Positions 9,001 through 17,857 of a DNA stretch of 43,308 nucleotides are shown here, piece after piece (position 1 is the first letter of the stretch; every line of letters starts with the position of its first letter). Under the pieces are notes generated by a model. It was not told where the DNA came from and searched no databases. It saw nothing but the letters and a program-made list of their open reading frames with translations. The stretch is from Gammaproteobacteria bacterium (GTDB lineage Bacteria > Pseudomonadota > Gammaproteobacteria > Ga0077536). A program made the translations under genes and the position numbers. The stretch spans positions 1 through 43,308 of the forward strand of contig JACKNH010000029.1 of assembly GCA_024234975.1 (NCBI GenBank). Reading direction: 5' to 3'.

Positions 9001-10082
9001 ACTTGCCAATCCTTCATCAAGGTTGCGAACCGGTCGCACAATGGCGGCAGCTCCGTTGTATACGGCAGGTCTGCAAGTGTTGTTGCCGGAATGTCGAGTG
9101 CGTGGTGTTCGGATGGCGCTTCCCACAGAGGCGCCTCGTCGGCACTGTACAGGCAGGTCAGGAAGCGCCGTGCGATCGTGCGGGAAACACGCTGTTTGAC
9201 CTTGGCAACCGATTCGGCGAGCGGCACAACAAAATCAGGATGATGATGGTAGTGCGCGGAAATCGCGGCAAACGGATCACCGTCACCTATATCCTGCTCG
9301 ATGAGGGCCGGTCCCCAGCCATGGCTTTCAGCAATGACATTGCCGCCGGCCTGTTCGATGGCGCGATAGATGGCATCGTTATCCTGCGCACTGCCGCCGA
9401 TGAATAGCGGCAGACCAGGAACTGCGTCGCCGGTTGCGGCGCTGGCGATCATCGATTCCAGTAGCGCAGCCGCGTCGTCACATCGCATCCTGCGGATTGC
9501 GATCAGCGTACGCAACGCCAACGATCCCGCCAGTCTGGCGGGCATGGTTTCGCGCAAGCTAGCGAACCGGCGCAAAGCACTCGCGCGCCGGTTGTATCGG
9601 GCTACCGCGGCCGCCATTGCGCTGTCGGTGATGGGGGCGCCGGCCCAGCCTTCCAACCTGGATCCCAGCTGGATGATCTGTCGATGATTGAATTCGCTCG
9701 CGGCAAAGGAATCACCCATCGCGCGGTCGAGCACACAGAGCGACGGGGGCCGCTTCAGCGCAAGCAGGCGTTCGTGCAGCTGCAGAATGTGCTTGCGGGA
9801 ATTGGAAATGATGAAGTGATCGATGAAGTCCAGGTGACCCGCGGCGATCTGGCAGACCCAGCTGTTCACGTATGCCAGGCGATCAGCGCGGACATCTATC
9901 GGTCCGCGCGCCATTGCCGCAGGAATGTCACCCGCCGGATCACCAGCGACCCGGTAAGGCAGAAATCCGGCGGCTTCGATCAGAGCGACCGGAACATCAT
10001 CAGCAAAATACCCTACGACTGCGCCGCCAGCCTGCTTCCAGGTGCGGGCTGCGGCGTCCCGTTGCAGATAGTGATCTGTCAC
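8997..10082 (-). CDS. HGD-D family small subunit B
   Basis: The 361-residue protein follows the small-subunit pattern of the family. At the three ligand positions it has Val30 (VPVALIEAAGFLP), Ser95 (SNSRKH) and Asp315 (ADEAPLWEAP), so none of the cluster cysteines remain. The GTG start (10080-10082) overlaps the stop of the dioxygenase gene as GTGA and has AGGGG 5 nt upstream. It is coupled to large subunit B by an ATGA overlap. Function is inferred only from the fold: a CoA-thioester-binding heterodimer is likely, but the reaction is unknown. Confidence 0.8.
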   Translation of the reverse strand: MTDHYLQRDAAARTWKQAGGAVVGYFADDVPVALIEAAGFLPYRVAGDPAGDIPAAMARGPIDVRADRLAYVNSWVCQIAAGHLDFIDHFIISNSRKHILQLHERLLALKRPPSLCVLDRAMGDSFAASEFNHRQIIQLGSRLEGWAGAPITDSAMAAAVARYNRRASALRRFASLRETMPARLAGSLALRTLIAIRRMRCDDAAALLESMIASAATGDAVPGLPLFIGGSAQDNDAIYRAIEQAGGNVIAESHGWGPALIEQDIGDGDPFAAISAHYHHHPDFVVPLAESVAKVKQRVSRTIARRFLTCLYSADEAPLWEAPSEHHALDIPATTLADLPYTTELPPLCDRFATLMKDWQV

Positions 10083-11557
10083 CGCATCCCCTGGTCGACG
10101 CCGCGTGCCGCTTGCAGTTGTGCGGCGGAGACCCAGCAGCCATGGAATGCGGCCCGCGCGCGCAGGCTCAGTTTGGCAATTGCGACCGGGCCTTGCGCGA
10201 GGTTCTGCGCGTCCAGTACAACGAGGTCGCTGCGGCCTTCGGCATAACGGTTGACGACCATCAGTATCCAGCCGCTGCCTTCCGGCGCATCGTCGCTGCG
10301 CGGCACGAACTGCGGTTCCATCGGTGCCGAGGCCTCCCCGACAAACCAGCTCTCCACCAGTGTGCCGGAGGTCATGTCGAAGCGGGCAATGGAGTTGAAG
10401 GCCTGACCGCTGCGGCGCGTTGTGGCTTCCGCTCGCCGATCAGGGTCGGTGAACAGCAGATAGCCATGACGATAAGGCGCCATCTGGAAACGGTCATCGA
10501 CGCGTGGATACTCGCATTGCCTGTCGAAAAACCTGGTTGAAGTGAATTCGTCCGGTCCGTTCAAATCGATGGACCAGCGGGTCAGCTTCGGCCTGGCCCG
10601 TGTCGGTTCGTACAGTTTGCCGTTGATGTCGGTGAAAAACGGAAATGACTGAATTTCACTGACACAACAGTCAATGTGAATATGACCACCGTCGGTCCAC
10701 GCATTCATGATGTGATACATCCACTGCGGCGGCCCCTTGAACCAACGGATGTCTGAGCCATCACCATCGCGTCGCATGACGCCGAGATAGCTCGGCAGGC
10801 TGTCGTCCCATTGGAAAATCGGGCCGCCCCGACGCATGCGTCGGTCATCCGGAGTTGTGGGCATGACCGGAAACACGATGTGCTCACCGGTTACCGCGAT
10901 GTCGTGAATCATGCTTGCGTAGGGCGGGGTGACCTCGAATTCGCGGACCAGTCCGCCGTCCTGGTCAACAACCCAGTAGGCAATCTCCGGCGCAATCCCG
11001 CCGCGGGAAAAGAAACCGTGCATGAACAGTTCACCGGTTCGCGGATCGATTTCCGGGTGCGCCGTCGCGGTCTTGCTGTGCAGCTTGCCGCCGTAATCCC
11101 AGCGGCCGCGGGTTGCCAGCGTATCGGGGTCGATTTCCATCGGCCGGCTGTCTTCCTTGAGCGCAAAGAGGCGGCCGGCGTGCCAGAAGGCTGTGGTATT
11201 CGCGGTGCCGCGCTCGACGCCGGCGACCGCGGGATCATCGAGGTAGGGATTGCGGTAACCACCAAACAGTGACCGCCGCGCCTTGCGCTCGGCCAGGAAG
11301 CGTTCGGTACGGACGAACCGTGTGCGAAAGTCGACATGGCCATCTTCGAACCGGAACATGCTGATTACGCCGTCGCCATCGATGAATACACCGTCGCGCA
11401 TCGGTGGGTACTGGTGTTCCGGTCCGCACCGGTAGAAGGTTCCGTTCAATTCACGCGGTATTTCACCGACGATTTCCAGGTCGTAAATGTCGGCATCAGC
11501 CCGTACCGGCCAGTCAAAACCACTGAATGTCGGCACATCCGGAAATGGATGAGTCAT
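10079..11557 (-). CDS. Carotenoid oxygenase family protein, lignostilbene dioxygenase-like
   Basis: The 492-residue protein has all four iron-binding histidines of the carotenoid cleavage oxygenase family: H167 (TAHPEID), H218 (MIHDIA), H282 (YHIMNAW) and H472 (FHGCW). Such enzymes split a C=C bond with O2 into two aldehydes in the cytoplasm. From memory, the first 140 residues line up without gaps with bacterial lignostilbene dioxygenases. Tyr101 and Lys134, which bind the 4-hydroxyl of the stilbene in those enzymes, are both kept; the third contact, Phe59, is Ile59 here. A hydroxystilbene-like substrate is therefore likely but not proved. It is the first gene of the long minus-strand operon, has AAGGGG upstream of the ATG, and lies behind operator O3. 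Confidence 0.9.
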   Translation of the reverse strand: MTHPFPDVPTFSGFDWPVRADADIYDLEIVGEIPRELNGTFYRCGPEHQYPPMRDGVFIDGDGVISMFRFEDGHVDFRTRFVRTERFLAERKARRSLFGGYRNPYLDDPAVAGVERGTANTTAFWHAGRLFALKEDSRPMEIDPDTLATRGRWDYGGKLHSKTATAHPEIDPRTGELFMHGFFSRGGIAPEIAYWVVDQDGGLVREFEVTPPYASMIHDIAVTGEHIVFPVMPTTPDDRRMRRGGPIFQWDDSLPSYLGVMRRDGDGSDIRWFKGPPQWMYHIMNAWTDGGHIHIDCCVSEIQSFPFFTDINGKLYEPTRARPKLTRWSIDLNGPDEFTSTRFFDRQCEYPRVDDRFQMAPYRHGYLLFTDPDRRAEATTRRSGQAFNSIARFDMTSGTLVESWFVGEASAPMEPQFVPRSDDAPEGSGWILMVVNRYAEGRSDLVVLDAQNLAQGPVAIAKLSLRARAAFHGCWVSAAQLQAARGVDQGMR

Positions 11558-11612
11558 GTTTAATCGCCCCTTTCGTTCTGACCCTGATGTGAATGCGAAT
11601 GCGCCTCAAATC

Positions 11613-11628
11613 AGTCATACGTATGAAT
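11613..11628. promoter_or_regulatory. Operator palindrome O3 (dioxygenase operon)
   Basis: AGTCATACGTATGAAT is the island palindrome with one change in the right arm. It lies 56 bp before the start of the dioxygenase gene. A minus-strand TAGAAT (11627-11632) overlaps its edge and could be a -10 box; I see no clear -35. It implies that the TetR regulator controls the whole operon 2597-11557. Confidence 0.65.
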
Positions 11629-11637
11629 TCTACGCGT

Positions 11638-12609
11638 TCAATCGAACGAAAGCAGCACCTTGCCGGTGATTTCTCCGCCTTCCAGCAATCCGTGCGCGTC
11701 TGCCACCTGGGTGATCGGCAGCACGCGGTCAATCAGCGGTTGGTATTTACCCTGCTCCACCAATGGCCAGAGGTCGCGTTCAACCGCGGCGATGAGCCGG
11801 GCTTTGCGCGCCAGCGGGAGCGCACGCAAGGACGACGCATATACGGCGCCTTGTTTCATCAACAGCCGCGCGAGGTCGATCTCACCTTTGCGTCCACCCT
11901 GCAAGCCAATCACCAGCAGCCGCCCATGACTTTTCAGCGCATCGATGTTCCGCGGCAGGTATTTGGCACCGATGATGTCCAGGATGACGTCGGCGCCCCC
12001 GACAGCCTTCAGTTCGGTGACGAAGTCCTGGTCGTGGTAGTTGATCAACAGGTCCGCGCCGAGCGATTCGGCCACCTGGAGCTTGGCCTTGGAACCCGCC
12101 GTACACGCCACCTTGGCGCCGTAGGCCTTCGCAATCTGGATGGCGGCGGTACCGATGCCACTGCCGCCGCCATGGATCAGGATACGGTCGCCACGAACTA
12201 TGGCGGCCAACTCGACAAGGTTGTAGTACACCGTCGCGAGGGCTTCCGGAAGTGCGGCCGCGGACGGCAGCGGAACATTGGCTGGGACAGGTAACGTCAG
12301 GCTGGCAGGCACGGCAACCTGTTGTGCGTAGCCGCCGCCAGCGAGCAGCGCGCAGACCTTATCGCCCACGGCCCGCGATCGGACCTTGTCACCGATCGCC
12401 ACAACCACGCCGGCAACTTCCAGCCCGAGAATCTCCGATTCACCAGGCGGTGGCGGGTAATAGCCCTGCCGTTGCAGGATGTCGGCCCGGTTCACTCCCG
12501 CTGTGACCACCTCAATGACCACTTCGTCCGCCTTGGGCACCGGGTCGGCAATCTCCTTCAGCACCATGACTTCGGGACCACCAGACGACTCACACATCAC
12601 GGCTTGCAC
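11638..12609 (-). CDS. NAD(P)H:quinone oxidoreductase, zinc-independent MDR family
   Basis: The 323-residue protein is a full-length medium-chain dehydrogenase/reductase of the quinone oxidoreductase (PIG3-like) group. It has an N-terminal GroES-like part with GVNRADILQRQGYYPPPPG, a Rossmann part with the nucleotide-binding stretch HGGGSGIGTAAIQIA, and no structural zinc cysteines. It reduces quinones or enone-type compounds. The GTG start at 12607-12609 gives the usual family N-terminus (MQAVMCESSGGPEV), with AAGGAG upstream. It is transcribed away from the TetR gene and shares operator O4 with it. Confidence 0.9.
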   Translation of the reverse strand: MQAVMCESSGGPEVMVLKEIADPVPKADEVVIEVVTAGVNRADILQRQGYYPPPPGESEILGLEVAGVVVAIGDKVRSRAVGDKVCALLAGGGYAQQVAVPASLTLPVPANVPLPSAAALPEALATVYYNLVELAAIVRGDRILIHGGGSGIGTAAIQIAKAYGAKVACTAGSKAKLQVAESLGADLLINYHDQDFVTELKAVGGADVILDIIGAKYLPRNIDALKSHGRLLVIGLQGGRKGEIDLARLLMKQGAVYASSLRALPLARKARLIAAVERDLWPLVEQGKYQPLIDRVLPITQVADAHGLLEGGEITGKVLLSFD

Positions 12610-12666
12610 AGGGGTGGGCTCCTTTGAATTTCAGGCCAGCCTACGTGCACGCAACCACTTGATGCA

Positions 12667-12682
12667 AGTCACCCGTATGACT
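12667..12682. promoter_or_regulatory. Operator palindrome O4 (tetR/quinone reductase divergent promoter)
   Basis: AGTCACCCGTATGACT lies in the 131-bp gap between the two divergent genes. On the plus strand a possible promoter for the TetR gene, TTGTAA (12683-12688), 16 nt and TATCGT (12705-12710), begins right at the operator edge. This location points to autoregulation. Confidence 0.7.
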
Positions 12683-12740
12683 TTGTAATTCGCGGATTGA
12701 AGCGTATCGTTAACATTCAACACCTTGCAAGGAAACATCC

Positions 12741-13439
12741 GTGGCAGTGACCGATCGACGAAGCGCCAACGCCAAAGCGGAGAAGGACGCGACAACCGAG
12801 CACGCATTTCTTGACGCCGCGGAACGTCTGTTCGCAGACAACGGTTTCGAAGGCACCCGCGTGCGGGCCATTGCCGAAGAGGCCGGCGCCAACCTCGGCG
12901 CGCTGCATTATTACTGGGGGAGCAAGGAGGCACTGTTCCGCGCGGTCTGGGAACGGAGGATGAGCCCGCTGATTACAGCACGCAAAACGCGCCTGGCGGA
13001 ACTGCTGGCCCGTAAACAGACCCGCCGCATCGCTATCGAGGAGCTTCTAGGCGCCTGGATCGAGGCCGGCCTCGGCCTGACCACCGAATCGACCAGCCCC
13101 AGTGAAGTCTTTCAGAGACTCTACGGCCGCGCTCTGACGGACCCGTCATCCGCCGTGCGCCAGGTCCTTGATGAATCGCTGGACGAATCCGGCCGTATGC
13201 TGCTCGATGTCGTCCGTCGCGCCTGCCCGCACCTCGCTGACGACGACATCTACTGGCGCATCCAGGTGTTGCTCGGTGCGGTACTGTATGTCCATGTCGG
13301 CGGAACCCGGATGGACCGCATGGCGCGCGACATGAAAATCGAACGCAGCCTCGACCACGGCGCCCGCCAATTGATCCATTGCCTGGCGGCTACCTTCAAC
13401 GCCCCGGCATTGGGTGGGAAAAAAAAGTCATCCGTATGA
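12741..13439 (+). CDS. TetR/AcrR family transcriptional regulator
   Basis: The 232-residue protein has a typical TetR N-terminal helix-turn-helix at about residues 20-73, with LDAAERLFADNGFEGTRVRAI and GALHYYWGSKEALF. An all-helical ligand-binding C-terminal domain follows. It likely represses the degradation genes until an inducer, perhaps a CoA thioester, binds (inference from the family). The GTG start is preceded by AAGGAA. The island palindrome occurs just upstream (12667), over its stop codon (13426) and at two other promoters, making this the best candidate for its binding protein. A Lys-rich C-terminal tail follows the last helix. Confidence 0.93.
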   Translation: MAVTDRRSANAKAEKDATTEHAFLDAAERLFADNGFEGTRVRAIAEEAGANLGALHYYWGSKEALFRAVWERRMSPLITARKTRLAELLARKQTRRIAIEELLGAWIEAGLGLTTESTSPSEVFQRLYGRALTDPSSAVRQVLDESLDESGRMLLDVVRRACPHLADDDIYWRIQVLLGAVLYVHVGGTRMDRMARDMKIERSLDHGARQLIHCLAATFNAPALGGKKKSSV

Positions 13440-13441
13440 CT
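13426..13441. promoter_or_regulatory. Operator palindrome O5 (CoA-transferase operon)
   Basis: AGTCATCCGTATGACT is the best copy in the window: perfect 6-bp arms AGTCAT/ATGACT around CCGT. It overlaps the stop codon of the TetR gene. A TTGACG (13441-13446) starting at its last base could be the -35 box of the operon at 13502, so the site should control that operon. Confidence 0.75.
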
Positions 13442-13501
13442 TGACGTGGGTGTGGTGGAATCGGTTAGATCGGCGGACCATAGCCATAACTGCGTTTCGC
13501 C

Positions 13502-14740
13502 ATGACCAACAGCACACACACCGAACATAACCTGCCTGCCGCTGTTCCCGGCGGACCGCTCGCCGGACTGGTCGTCATCGACATGGCGACCATGATGGCC
13601 GGGCCGCATACGGCAATGATGCTGGCCGATTTCGGCGCCACGGTCATCAAGGTCGAAAGTCCGGCCGGTGATACCTCGCGGGCCTCGCCCAACAAGGTCA
13701 ACGGCACGTCTGTATATTGGCGGTTGCTCGGCCGAAACAAGTTTGCCGTCACCATCAATCTCAAACACCCCAAGGGCCGCGACCTGATGTTGCGGCTCAT
13801 CGAAAAGGCCGACGTACTGATAGAAAACATGCGCCCCGGCAAGCTCGAGGCCCTCGGCCTGGCCCCGGCAACGTTGCATGAACGAAATCGAGGTCTGGTC
13901 ATCCTGCGCGTGACGGGCTGGGGGCAGACCGGTCCCTACGCAAATCGCCCGACCTTCGGAACACAGGCCGAAGCCATGAGCGGGTTCACCTACGCCAACG
14001 GCCAACCCGGTGGCCCGCCGACACTGCCTCCGCAAACCATTGCCGATGGCGCTGCCGGCTACCTCGGTGCCTTTTCCTGCATGGCCGCGCTTTGGCGACG
14101 CGCCCAGGACCCGCTGCACCGCGGCCAGGTGATCGACCTCTCCTTGTTCGAAGCGTTGTTCTGCATGTTCGGCCCGAGCATTACGGCTTACGACCAACTC
14201 GGCATCGTGCCCGAACGTCGGGGAAGCCGTGCGCCTGTTTCCGCGCCCCGCAATATCTACCAGTGTCGGGACGGCAAATGGGTCGCAATCTCCTGCGCTG
14301 CTGACCAGATTGCCAAACGGTTCTTTGCGCTCATTGGCCGCCCGGACCTGAACGAAGACGCGCGATTCTCCAGTGGCGATGCAAGAGCCCGCCATGTCGA
14401 AGAACTCGACGTGATCATCGCGGCGTGGATGAGCAAACACGATGCGGCAGATGTGGTAACGCTTCTGACTGACGGTGGCGCCACTGCCGCGCCCGTATAT
14501 ACCATCCCCGACATCCTTGCCGATCCCCAATTCATCAGCCGAGATTTGATTGCGCAGGCGCCGAGCGAGGACGTGGGGCCGATCAGGATGCAGAACGCAT
14601 TTCCGAAATTCAGTGAATCGGCGGGCGGTGTCAGCTGGTCAGGACGACCGCTGGGAGCGGACAACCACCTCTGGTTTGTGGAAATGCTCGGCCTGGATCC
14701 GGAACAGCTGGCAGCGCTCCACGCAGAGGGTGCAATTTGA
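13502..14740 (+). CDS. Class III (CaiB/BaiF family) CoA-transferase
   Basis: The 412-residue protein is a full-length family III CoA-transferase. It has the N-terminal LVVIDMATMMAGPHTAMMLADFG (split here as LVVIDMATMMAGP and MLADFG), RNKFAVTINLKHPKG, and the catalytic aspartate D182 in TIADGAAGYLG, which forms the acyl anhydride with CoA. It moves CoA between two carboxylic acids in the cytoplasm. It opens the plus-strand operon under operator O5; no clear ribosome-binding site is visible before the ATG. The next gene overlaps by TTGA. The acid substrate is unknown. Confidence 0.92.
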   Translation: MTNSTHTEHNLPAAVPGGPLAGLVVIDMATMMAGPHTAMMLADFGATVIKVESPAGDTSRASPNKVNGTSVYWRLLGRNKFAVTINLKHPKGRDLMLRLIEKADVLIENMRPGKLEALGLAPATLHERNRGLVILRVTGWGQTGPYANRPTFGTQAEAMSGFTYANGQPGGPPTLPPQTIADGAAGYLGAFSCMAALWRRAQDPLHRGQVIDLSLFEALFCMFGPSITAYDQLGIVPERRGSRAPVSAPRNIYQCRDGKWVAISCAADQIAKRFFALIGRPDLNEDARFSSGDARARHVEELDVIIAAWMSKHDAADVVTLLTDGGATAAPVYTIPDILADPQFISRDLIAQAPSEDVGPIRMQNAFPKFSESAGGVSWSGRPLGADNHLWFVEMLGLDPEQLAALHAEGAI

Positions 14741-15249
14741 CCCGCCTGCCCCGCATCGTACCTGGAACCTGCGAAGCGACCGCGGCCATCGAAGCACGAC
14801 TGATCGCAAATCGCGGCTCGGTATCACCGCTCTACCAGGTGCTGCTACACAGCGTTCCGGTGGCCGATGGCTGGGAGTATTTTCTGACGCGCTTGCGTCA
14901 GCAACTCGGTCTTGCGCCACGGTTGCGGGAGCTGGTGATTCTGCGAATCGCTGTGCTCAATGCGGCGCCGTACGAATTCAACGCCCATCGCGATCATGCG
15001 CTCGCTGCAGGTTTGAGCGCGTCCGAAGTTGATGCGCTCGCCAATGACCTTCGCCAGTCATTCACGGGAACCGATTCGCTGGTCCTCGACTACACGGACC
15101 TGGTCACCCGGAACGAAAACATAGACGACGATATCCACGCGGCGCTGGCTATTGCCTTTGCGCCGGCGCAAATCGTCGAACTTACGGCATTGATCGCCGC
15201 CTACAACATGGTTTCCCGCGTTCTGCGCGCGCTGGACATCGAAGGATGA
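14737..15249 (+). CDS. Carboxymuconolactone decarboxylase (CMD) family protein
   Basis: The 170-residue all-helical protein has the CMD/AhpD-type core LRELVILRIAVLNAAPYEF followed by NAHRDHALAAG. The Glu-His pattern of lactone decarboxylases is present and the CxxC pair of AhpD peroxidases is absent. It may be a decarboxylase or an uncharacterised lyase on a ring-derived acid. The TTG start overlaps the previous stop as TTGA and has GAGGG upstream. A distant paralogue is at 26743, also next to a CoA-transferase and a LigI-like amidohydrolase. Confidence 0.85.
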   Translation: MTRLPRIVPGTCEATAAIEARLIANRGSVSPLYQVLLHSVPVADGWEYFLTRLRQQLGLAPRLRELVILRIAVLNAAPYEFNAHRDHALAAGLSASEVDALANDLRQSFTGTDSLVLDYTDLVTRNENIDDDIHAALAIAFAPAQIVELTALIAAYNMVSRVLRALDIEG

Positions 15250-15785
15250 TCCCGCAACACCTGTCGATCTTCGACCTCCGCGGTTCCGTACCGATATCAG
15301 CATTGATCGCTGACCAAAACAGCGTTGCCTACCGCTGCGAGTCTGAACAATTGTTGCTGGTGTACACGGAAAACGCACTGACAGTCGGCCGCGAACCAGC
15401 TCCAGCGGCGGCGAGTCGCGCGCATCGATTGGAGCCAGTACAGGACATCCCCGGTGCCGCGGCGGGTTCTACTCCGAGCGTCCACTACATTGTCTGGACT
15501 GATGTGACGCCTGGTTGGGAGCCGGAAGTCGACCGATGGTACGGGACCGAACATCTCCCCGCGCTTGCCGCAGTCCCGGGCACCGTGCGCGCCAGGCGTT
15601 TCATCCAACATGGCAGCGGTCCACGCTCGTACGCCTGCTACGACCTGGTGTCGCAGGATGTGGTCGCATCCGCGCCATGGCTGCAGGTCCGCGCGACGGA
15701 TTGGAGCCGCCGAATCAGGCCGCAGTTCATCAACACCCGCCGCTGGTACACGACGCCGCTGGCTGTTCCGGTAGCCGAGTCCTGA
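15246..15785 (+). CDS. EthD-like / dimeric alpha-beta barrel protein
   Basis: The 179-residue protein begins at an ATG overlapping the previous stop (ATGA). The C-terminal half carries WTDVTPGWEPEVDRWYGTEH followed by LPALAAVPG. This is the pattern of small dimeric alpha-beta barrel proteins found beside degradative enzymes. The N-terminal 75 residues show no motif I recognise. It is probably an accessory or small-molecule-binding enzyme; the reaction is unknown. Confidence 0.7.
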   Translation: MIPQHLSIFDLRGSVPISALIADQNSVAYRCESEQLLLVYTENALTVGREPAPAAASRAHRLEPVQDIPGAAAGSTPSVHYIVWTDVTPGWEPEVDRWYGTEHLPALAAVPGTVRARRFIQHGSGPRSYACYDLVSQDVVASAPWLQVRATDWSRRIRPQFINTRRWYTTPLAVPVAES

Positions 15786-15787
15786 AG

Positions 15788-16618
15788 GTGGCGCACACGT
15801 TGCCTGCCGGAAGCTGGGATACGCACTGCCATGTCTTCGGTCCGTTCGCGCGCTACCCACTGGCGACTGATCGCACGTATACACCGGCGGCAGCGCCGAG
15901 CGAGCGTTTGTTCCAAATGCACGAGTCCATCGGTGTCGCCCGTGCGGTGATAGTGCACCCCGCCTGTCATGGCTTTGATTTGACCGTCACGCTCGATGCA
16001 ATCAAAGCCAGCGGTGGCCGGTACCGTGCGGTCGCACTGGTGAAAGAGACCATCTCCGATGGCGAACTCGATGCCTGCCACGCCGCGGGAGTGCGCGGCG
16101 TACGCTTCAATTTCCTGTCAAGCCTGGGCCGCCCGCCCGCGACAGATACGATCCGCCGGGTGTGCGATCGCATCGCCCGACTCCGGTGGCATGTCGTTCT
16201 GCACGTCGATGCCGGCGCACTGCCCGCGTTACCTGCACTGACCAGCAATCTGCCGCTTCCGTTTGTGATTGATCATTTCGGACGCATCCAGGCCGAGGCC
16301 GGCATGCAGGACGCGGCGTACCAGACGCTGTTGACGCTGGCAGCCGGGCAAAATTGCTGGGTCAAGATTTCAGGTGCCGATCGGGCTTCGGCTGAGCCAC
16401 CGCTGTATCGCGACATGATCCCGTTCGCGCGCGCATTGATTGCAGCGGCGCCGGAACGGATTCTGTGGGGGACTGACTGGCCACATCCCAATATCACGGG
16501 TCCGTGTCCGCGCGAAACCGATCTCGTTGACCTGCTGCATGAGATCGTCCCGTCGCCGGATATGCTGTGCAAAATCCTGGTGGACAATCCGCAACGACTG
16601 TACGGAGAAGTGCAATGA
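15788..16618 (+). CDS. LigI-like amidohydrolase (2-pyrone-4,6-dicarboxylate lactonase family)
   Basis: The 276-residue TIM-barrel hydrolase has DTHCHVFGPF (metal or substrate His13 and His15), HPACHGFD, GVRGVRFNF, IDHFGR and GTDWPHPN (active-site Asp230). These blocks run in the same order and nearly the same words as 2-pyrone-4,6-dicarboxylate lactonase LigI of lignin degraders. It would hydrolyse a lactone or a ring-derived ester. The start is GTG 15788, 2 bp after the preceding stop; the open frame extends further upstream but only across the previous gene. It overlaps the next gene as ATGA. The precise substrate is not known. Confidence 0.85.
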   Translation: MAHTLPAGSWDTHCHVFGPFARYPLATDRTYTPAAAPSERLFQMHESIGVARAVIVHPACHGFDLTVTLDAIKASGGRYRAVALVKETISDGELDACHAAGVRGVRFNFLSSLGRPPATDTIRRVCDRIARLRWHVVLHVDAGALPALPALTSNLPLPFVIDHFGRIQAEAGMQDAAYQTLLTLAAGQNCWVKISGADRASAEPPLYRDMIPFARALIAAAPERILWGTDWPHPNITGPCPRETDLVDLLHEIVPSPDMLCKILVDNPQRLYGEVQ

Positions 16619-17853
16619 CTACGGACCGGCCGCTGTCCGGCATCAGAATCGCTGATTTCACCCAGGTCTTCGCCGGCCCGTTCTGCACGCATCAGCTGGT
16701 GCTGCTTGGCGCCGAGGCGGAAAAGATCGAACCGGTCGGTGTCGGTGACATTCTGCGCAAGTACAAGCATGGCGGTGACCAGATGGGCGGCACCAGCGGT
16801 TCGTTCATTTCGATCAACGCCGGCAAGAAGTCCATCGAACTCGATTTGAAGAATGCGCGCGGACGCGAAGTGGCCGAACGCATGGTCGCCACCGCCGACG
16901 TGGTGGTCGAGAACTTCCGTGCAGGTGTGATGACGCGGCTCGGCTTTTCCTGGGAGCGATGCCGCGAACTCAATCCTCGCATCGTCTATGCCTCGTTGTC
17001 CGGCTACGGCGCTGACGGACCGATGAAGCATTTCCCTGCCTACGATCACAACATGCAGGCCATGTCGGGCATGATGACCCTCAATGGCGCGGAGAAGGAT
17101 CCGTATATGAAGGTCGGGTTTCCACTGATCGACAGCTTCGCCGGTTATACCGCCGCCTTCGCAATACTCGCCGCATTGCGTCAGCGTGACCGGACCGGCG
17201 AGGCGCAATATGTCGACATCGCGATGCTGGACGCATCCATCGTGTTGATGACTTCGATGGTGGTGCCGTACATGAACGCCGGTCGCGCGCCGCCGCGCAC
17301 GGGAAACCGGGGCTACAGTGGCAGTCCGACCGCCGACGTGTTTGCCGCGCGCAATGGCCAGCTATCGCTGGGAGCGAATTGGCCTTATCAATATGAAGCG
17401 CTGTGCCAGGCGCTCGGTCTGCCCGAGCTGATCGACGATGCGAGGTTCGCGACCCGTGACAGCCGGATCGCCAATGAGATTGAATTACGCACCTTGCTGG
17501 AAGCGAAGTTGCAACAGGAGGACGCGGAGTTCTGGGAGGATCACTTGAATGCCGCCGGCGTACCCGCGTCAAAAGTCAGGACGATCGCCGAGGCCGTGGC
17601 GCTGGAACAACTGCAGATGCGCAACCTGTTTCAATCGGTGCCGGTTTCTCACGGCGATGAGCGCAGCGTGAAGATTCTGAACAATGGGTTTCGCGCCGAG
17701 TGGAACGGAGTGAGCGATCCGTCGCCGCTGCTCGGCGAGCATACCGACGAGATTCTGTCCCGGCTGGGCTTCAATCAACAGGCGATTGAATCACTGCGTG
17801 CCGAAGGTGTCGTGGGTCGTGGCGTCAGCGATGCCGCTGCTGCCGGAAGCTGA
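16615..17853 (+). CDS. Class III CoA-transferase
   Basis: The 412-residue family III CoA-transferase has RIADFTQVFAGPFCTHQL, SINAGKKSIELDLKN and VVVENFRAGVM. Catalytic Asp173 lies in GFPLIDSFAGYTAA. It closes the five-gene plus-strand operon. The ATG is preceded by GGAGAAG and overlaps the stop of the amidohydrolase. Motif by motif it is closer to the enzyme at 18346 than to the one at 13502. It probably activates a carboxylic acid by taking CoA from a donor such as succinyl-CoA (family inference). Confidence 0.92.
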   Translation: MTTDRPLSGIRIADFTQVFAGPFCTHQLVLLGAEAEKIEPVGVGDILRKYKHGGDQMGGTSGSFISINAGKKSIELDLKNARGREVAERMVATADVVVENFRAGVMTRLGFSWERCRELNPRIVYASLSGYGADGPMKHFPAYDHNMQAMSGMMTLNGAEKDPYMKVGFPLIDSFAGYTAAFAILAALRQRDRTGEAQYVDIAMLDASIVLMTSMVVPYMNAGRAPPRTGNRGYSGSPTADVFAARNGQLSLGANWPYQYEALCQALGLPELIDDARFATRDSRIANEIELRTLLEAKLQQEDAEFWEDHLNAAGVPASKVRTIAEAVALEQLQMRNLFQSVPVSHGDERSVKILNNGFRAEWNGVSDPSPLLGEHTDEILSRLGFNQQAIESLRAEGVVGRGVSDAAAAGS

Positions 17854-17857
17854 CTGC

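Noticed and set aside
13250..14530. A 426-residue minus-strand open frame opposite the CoA-transferase
   Set aside because: It has no recognisable domain and lies antisense to the TetR and CoA-transferase genes, both of which have intact active-site motifs.
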